A stretch of DNA of 13,457 nucleotides from JBBTQX01 sp038064955 (lineage in GTDB: Bacteria; Patescibacteriota; Minisyncoccia; UBA6257; GWB1-50-10): assembly GCA_038064955.1 (NCBI GenBank), contig JBBTRY010000017.1, positions 1 to 13,457 of the forward strand, written 5' to 3'. Every line of letters begins with the position of its first letter. Positions within the stretch are counted from its first letter, which is position 1. This document shows, one piece after another, positions 12,800 to 13,457 of this stretch. The position numbers and the translations under genes are program-made. A model generated the notes under the pieces. That model worked only from the letters and a program-made list of their open reading frames with translations. It was not told the DNA's origin and did not search any database.

Positions 12800-13457
12800 A
12801 TGACAGTAGAACTATCGAAAGTCCCCCAGGAGATTAGAGAACAGTTTGGGTCCGAACAAACCTCAACTCTGGTGGCTGATATCTGTAAAAAAATGGATAT
12901 ATCAAACGTCCGTTCGATTTCCCGATTATTGTTTCTCCTTGAAACCAAAGGATTGCCCGCTCATGACCTTACTCAGTCCATTGTTCGGGATGCGAAAGTG
13001 ACAGAGGGTGAAGCAAAAACAATCGCTAAAGAAATAAAGGGGCGGGTTTTAGAACCAATGCGTTATGCTTTGTTTCAGTGGGGTATAGACATCAGTGATA
13101 TAAAAGTCCATGATGCGTCTCCGCTGGAGGAATTGGAACCGAATGAAATAAAAAAAGAGGAGAGAAATATTACAGTGGAAGATATTGGGAAAGAAGAAGA
13201 GATTAAGGAAGAATCAATTTCAATCACGCCTATCACGTTATCCGAAAAACCTTTTATTCTTCATCAGGAAAAATCGCAAGCTCCGGAAGAAAAAAAGTCT
13301 TCTTTCAAAGGATTTTCGATGCCTTTTGGATTTTTCAAATCTAAAAATCAGCCAACTCCGGCCGGGAAATCGACCAAGGTGGAAATAGAAACTTCCAACG
13401 ATTCTCCGAAGAACGAAAAAAGAACGGTGAACTACAATGAGCTCCGTACCTCGCTCT
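12800..13457 (+). CDS. Cytosolic protein of unknown function downstream of the VirB6-like gene, C-terminus cut off
   Basis: From the ATG at 12800 the frame stays open to the window end, 219 residues. Residues 1-100 look like a compact helical domain (PQEIREQFGSEQT at 9-21, KTIAKEIKGRVLEPMR at 73-88). It resembles an N-terminal domain I associate with CPR proteins that have long variable tails. Residues 105-219 are acidic, then Pro/Lys/Ser-rich, with a short aromatic patch FSMPFGFF (172-179), and are probably disordered. No signal peptide or membrane helix is present, so it is presumably cytosolic. It starts 10 bases after the VirB6-like stop codon with no SD, in the same apparent operon. A cytoplasmic accessory protein of the apparatus is possible. 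I cannot name a function; the true length is unknown. Confidence 0.75.
   Translation, partial: MTVELSKVPQEIREQFGSEQTSTLVADICKKMDISNVRSISRLLFLLETKGLPAHDLTQSIVRDAKVTEGEAKTIAKEIKGRVLEPMRYALFQWGIDISDIKVHDASPLEELEPNEIKKEERNITVEDIGKEEEIKEESISITPITLSEKPFILHQEKSQAPEEKKSSFKGFSMPFGFFKSKNQPTPAGKSTKVEIETSNDSPKNEKRTVNYNELRTSL

Noticed and set aside
13185..13388. 67-codon plus-strand frame near the right edge
   Set aside because: It lies in another frame within the long gene that starts at 12800; the Lys-rich product reflects codon composition.

Overview
This window looks like a contiguous piece of a chromosome from a Patescibacteria/CPR bacterium, most likely Parcubacteria-like. The assignment is inferred from four things: compact gene packing with several overlapping genes, many genes without a Shine-Dalgarno (SD) sequence, a LysM-M23 peptidase with a lineage-flavoured active-site variant, and a run of membrane or secreted proteins of a kind I associate with CPR genomes. 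The standard code fits: TGA ends three genes (dksA-like, rsmA and the 264-aa gene) and is never needed as a sense codon. The lineage was not tested by database search.

Layout. (1) 1-685, minus strand: N-terminal 228 residues of a XerC/XerD-type recombinase that runs off the left edge. (2) 740-3602, plus: rpsO, a NYN/LabA-like nuclease-fold gene and pnp, tightly packed; the NYN gene occupies the place where rpsO and pnp are neighbours in many bacteria. (3) 3658-6603, plus: an unknown single-pass membrane protein, a DksA/TraR-type zinc-finger protein and a ComM/YifB AAA+ protein, apparently one transcription unit. (4) 6612-7451, minus: a membrane-anchored LysM-M23 peptidase, convergent with comM. 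(5) 7515-8324, plus: rsmA (ksgA), divergent from the peptidase and carrying an inverted pair of AT-rich repeats inside its coding sequence. (6) 8341-13457, plus: an apparent operon of a membrane-anchored 264-aa protein, a secreted 568-aa cysteine-containing protein, a VirB6/TrbL-like polytopic protein with a long soluble tail, and the start of a cytosolic protein that runs off the right edge. This is probably part of an envelope-spanning type IV secretion-like apparatus.

How the parts fit. Block 2 joins the ribosome (S15) to RNA turnover (PNPase and a putative RNase). Block 5 adds 16S rRNA methylation. Blocks 3, 4 and 6 suggest DNA handling (ComM), cell-wall remodelling and a trans-envelope machine, as would suit DNA uptake or host-cell interaction, but that link is inference.

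A recurring regulatory theme is a sigma70-type -10 box, often the extended TGn form, only 6 to 10 bases before the ATG. This predicts leaderless or nearly leaderless mRNAs for xerC-like, rpsO, the 349-aa membrane protein and the secretion-like operon. No tRNA, rRNA, CRISPR array or insertion sequence was seen, and no gene-free stretch exceeds about 65 bases.
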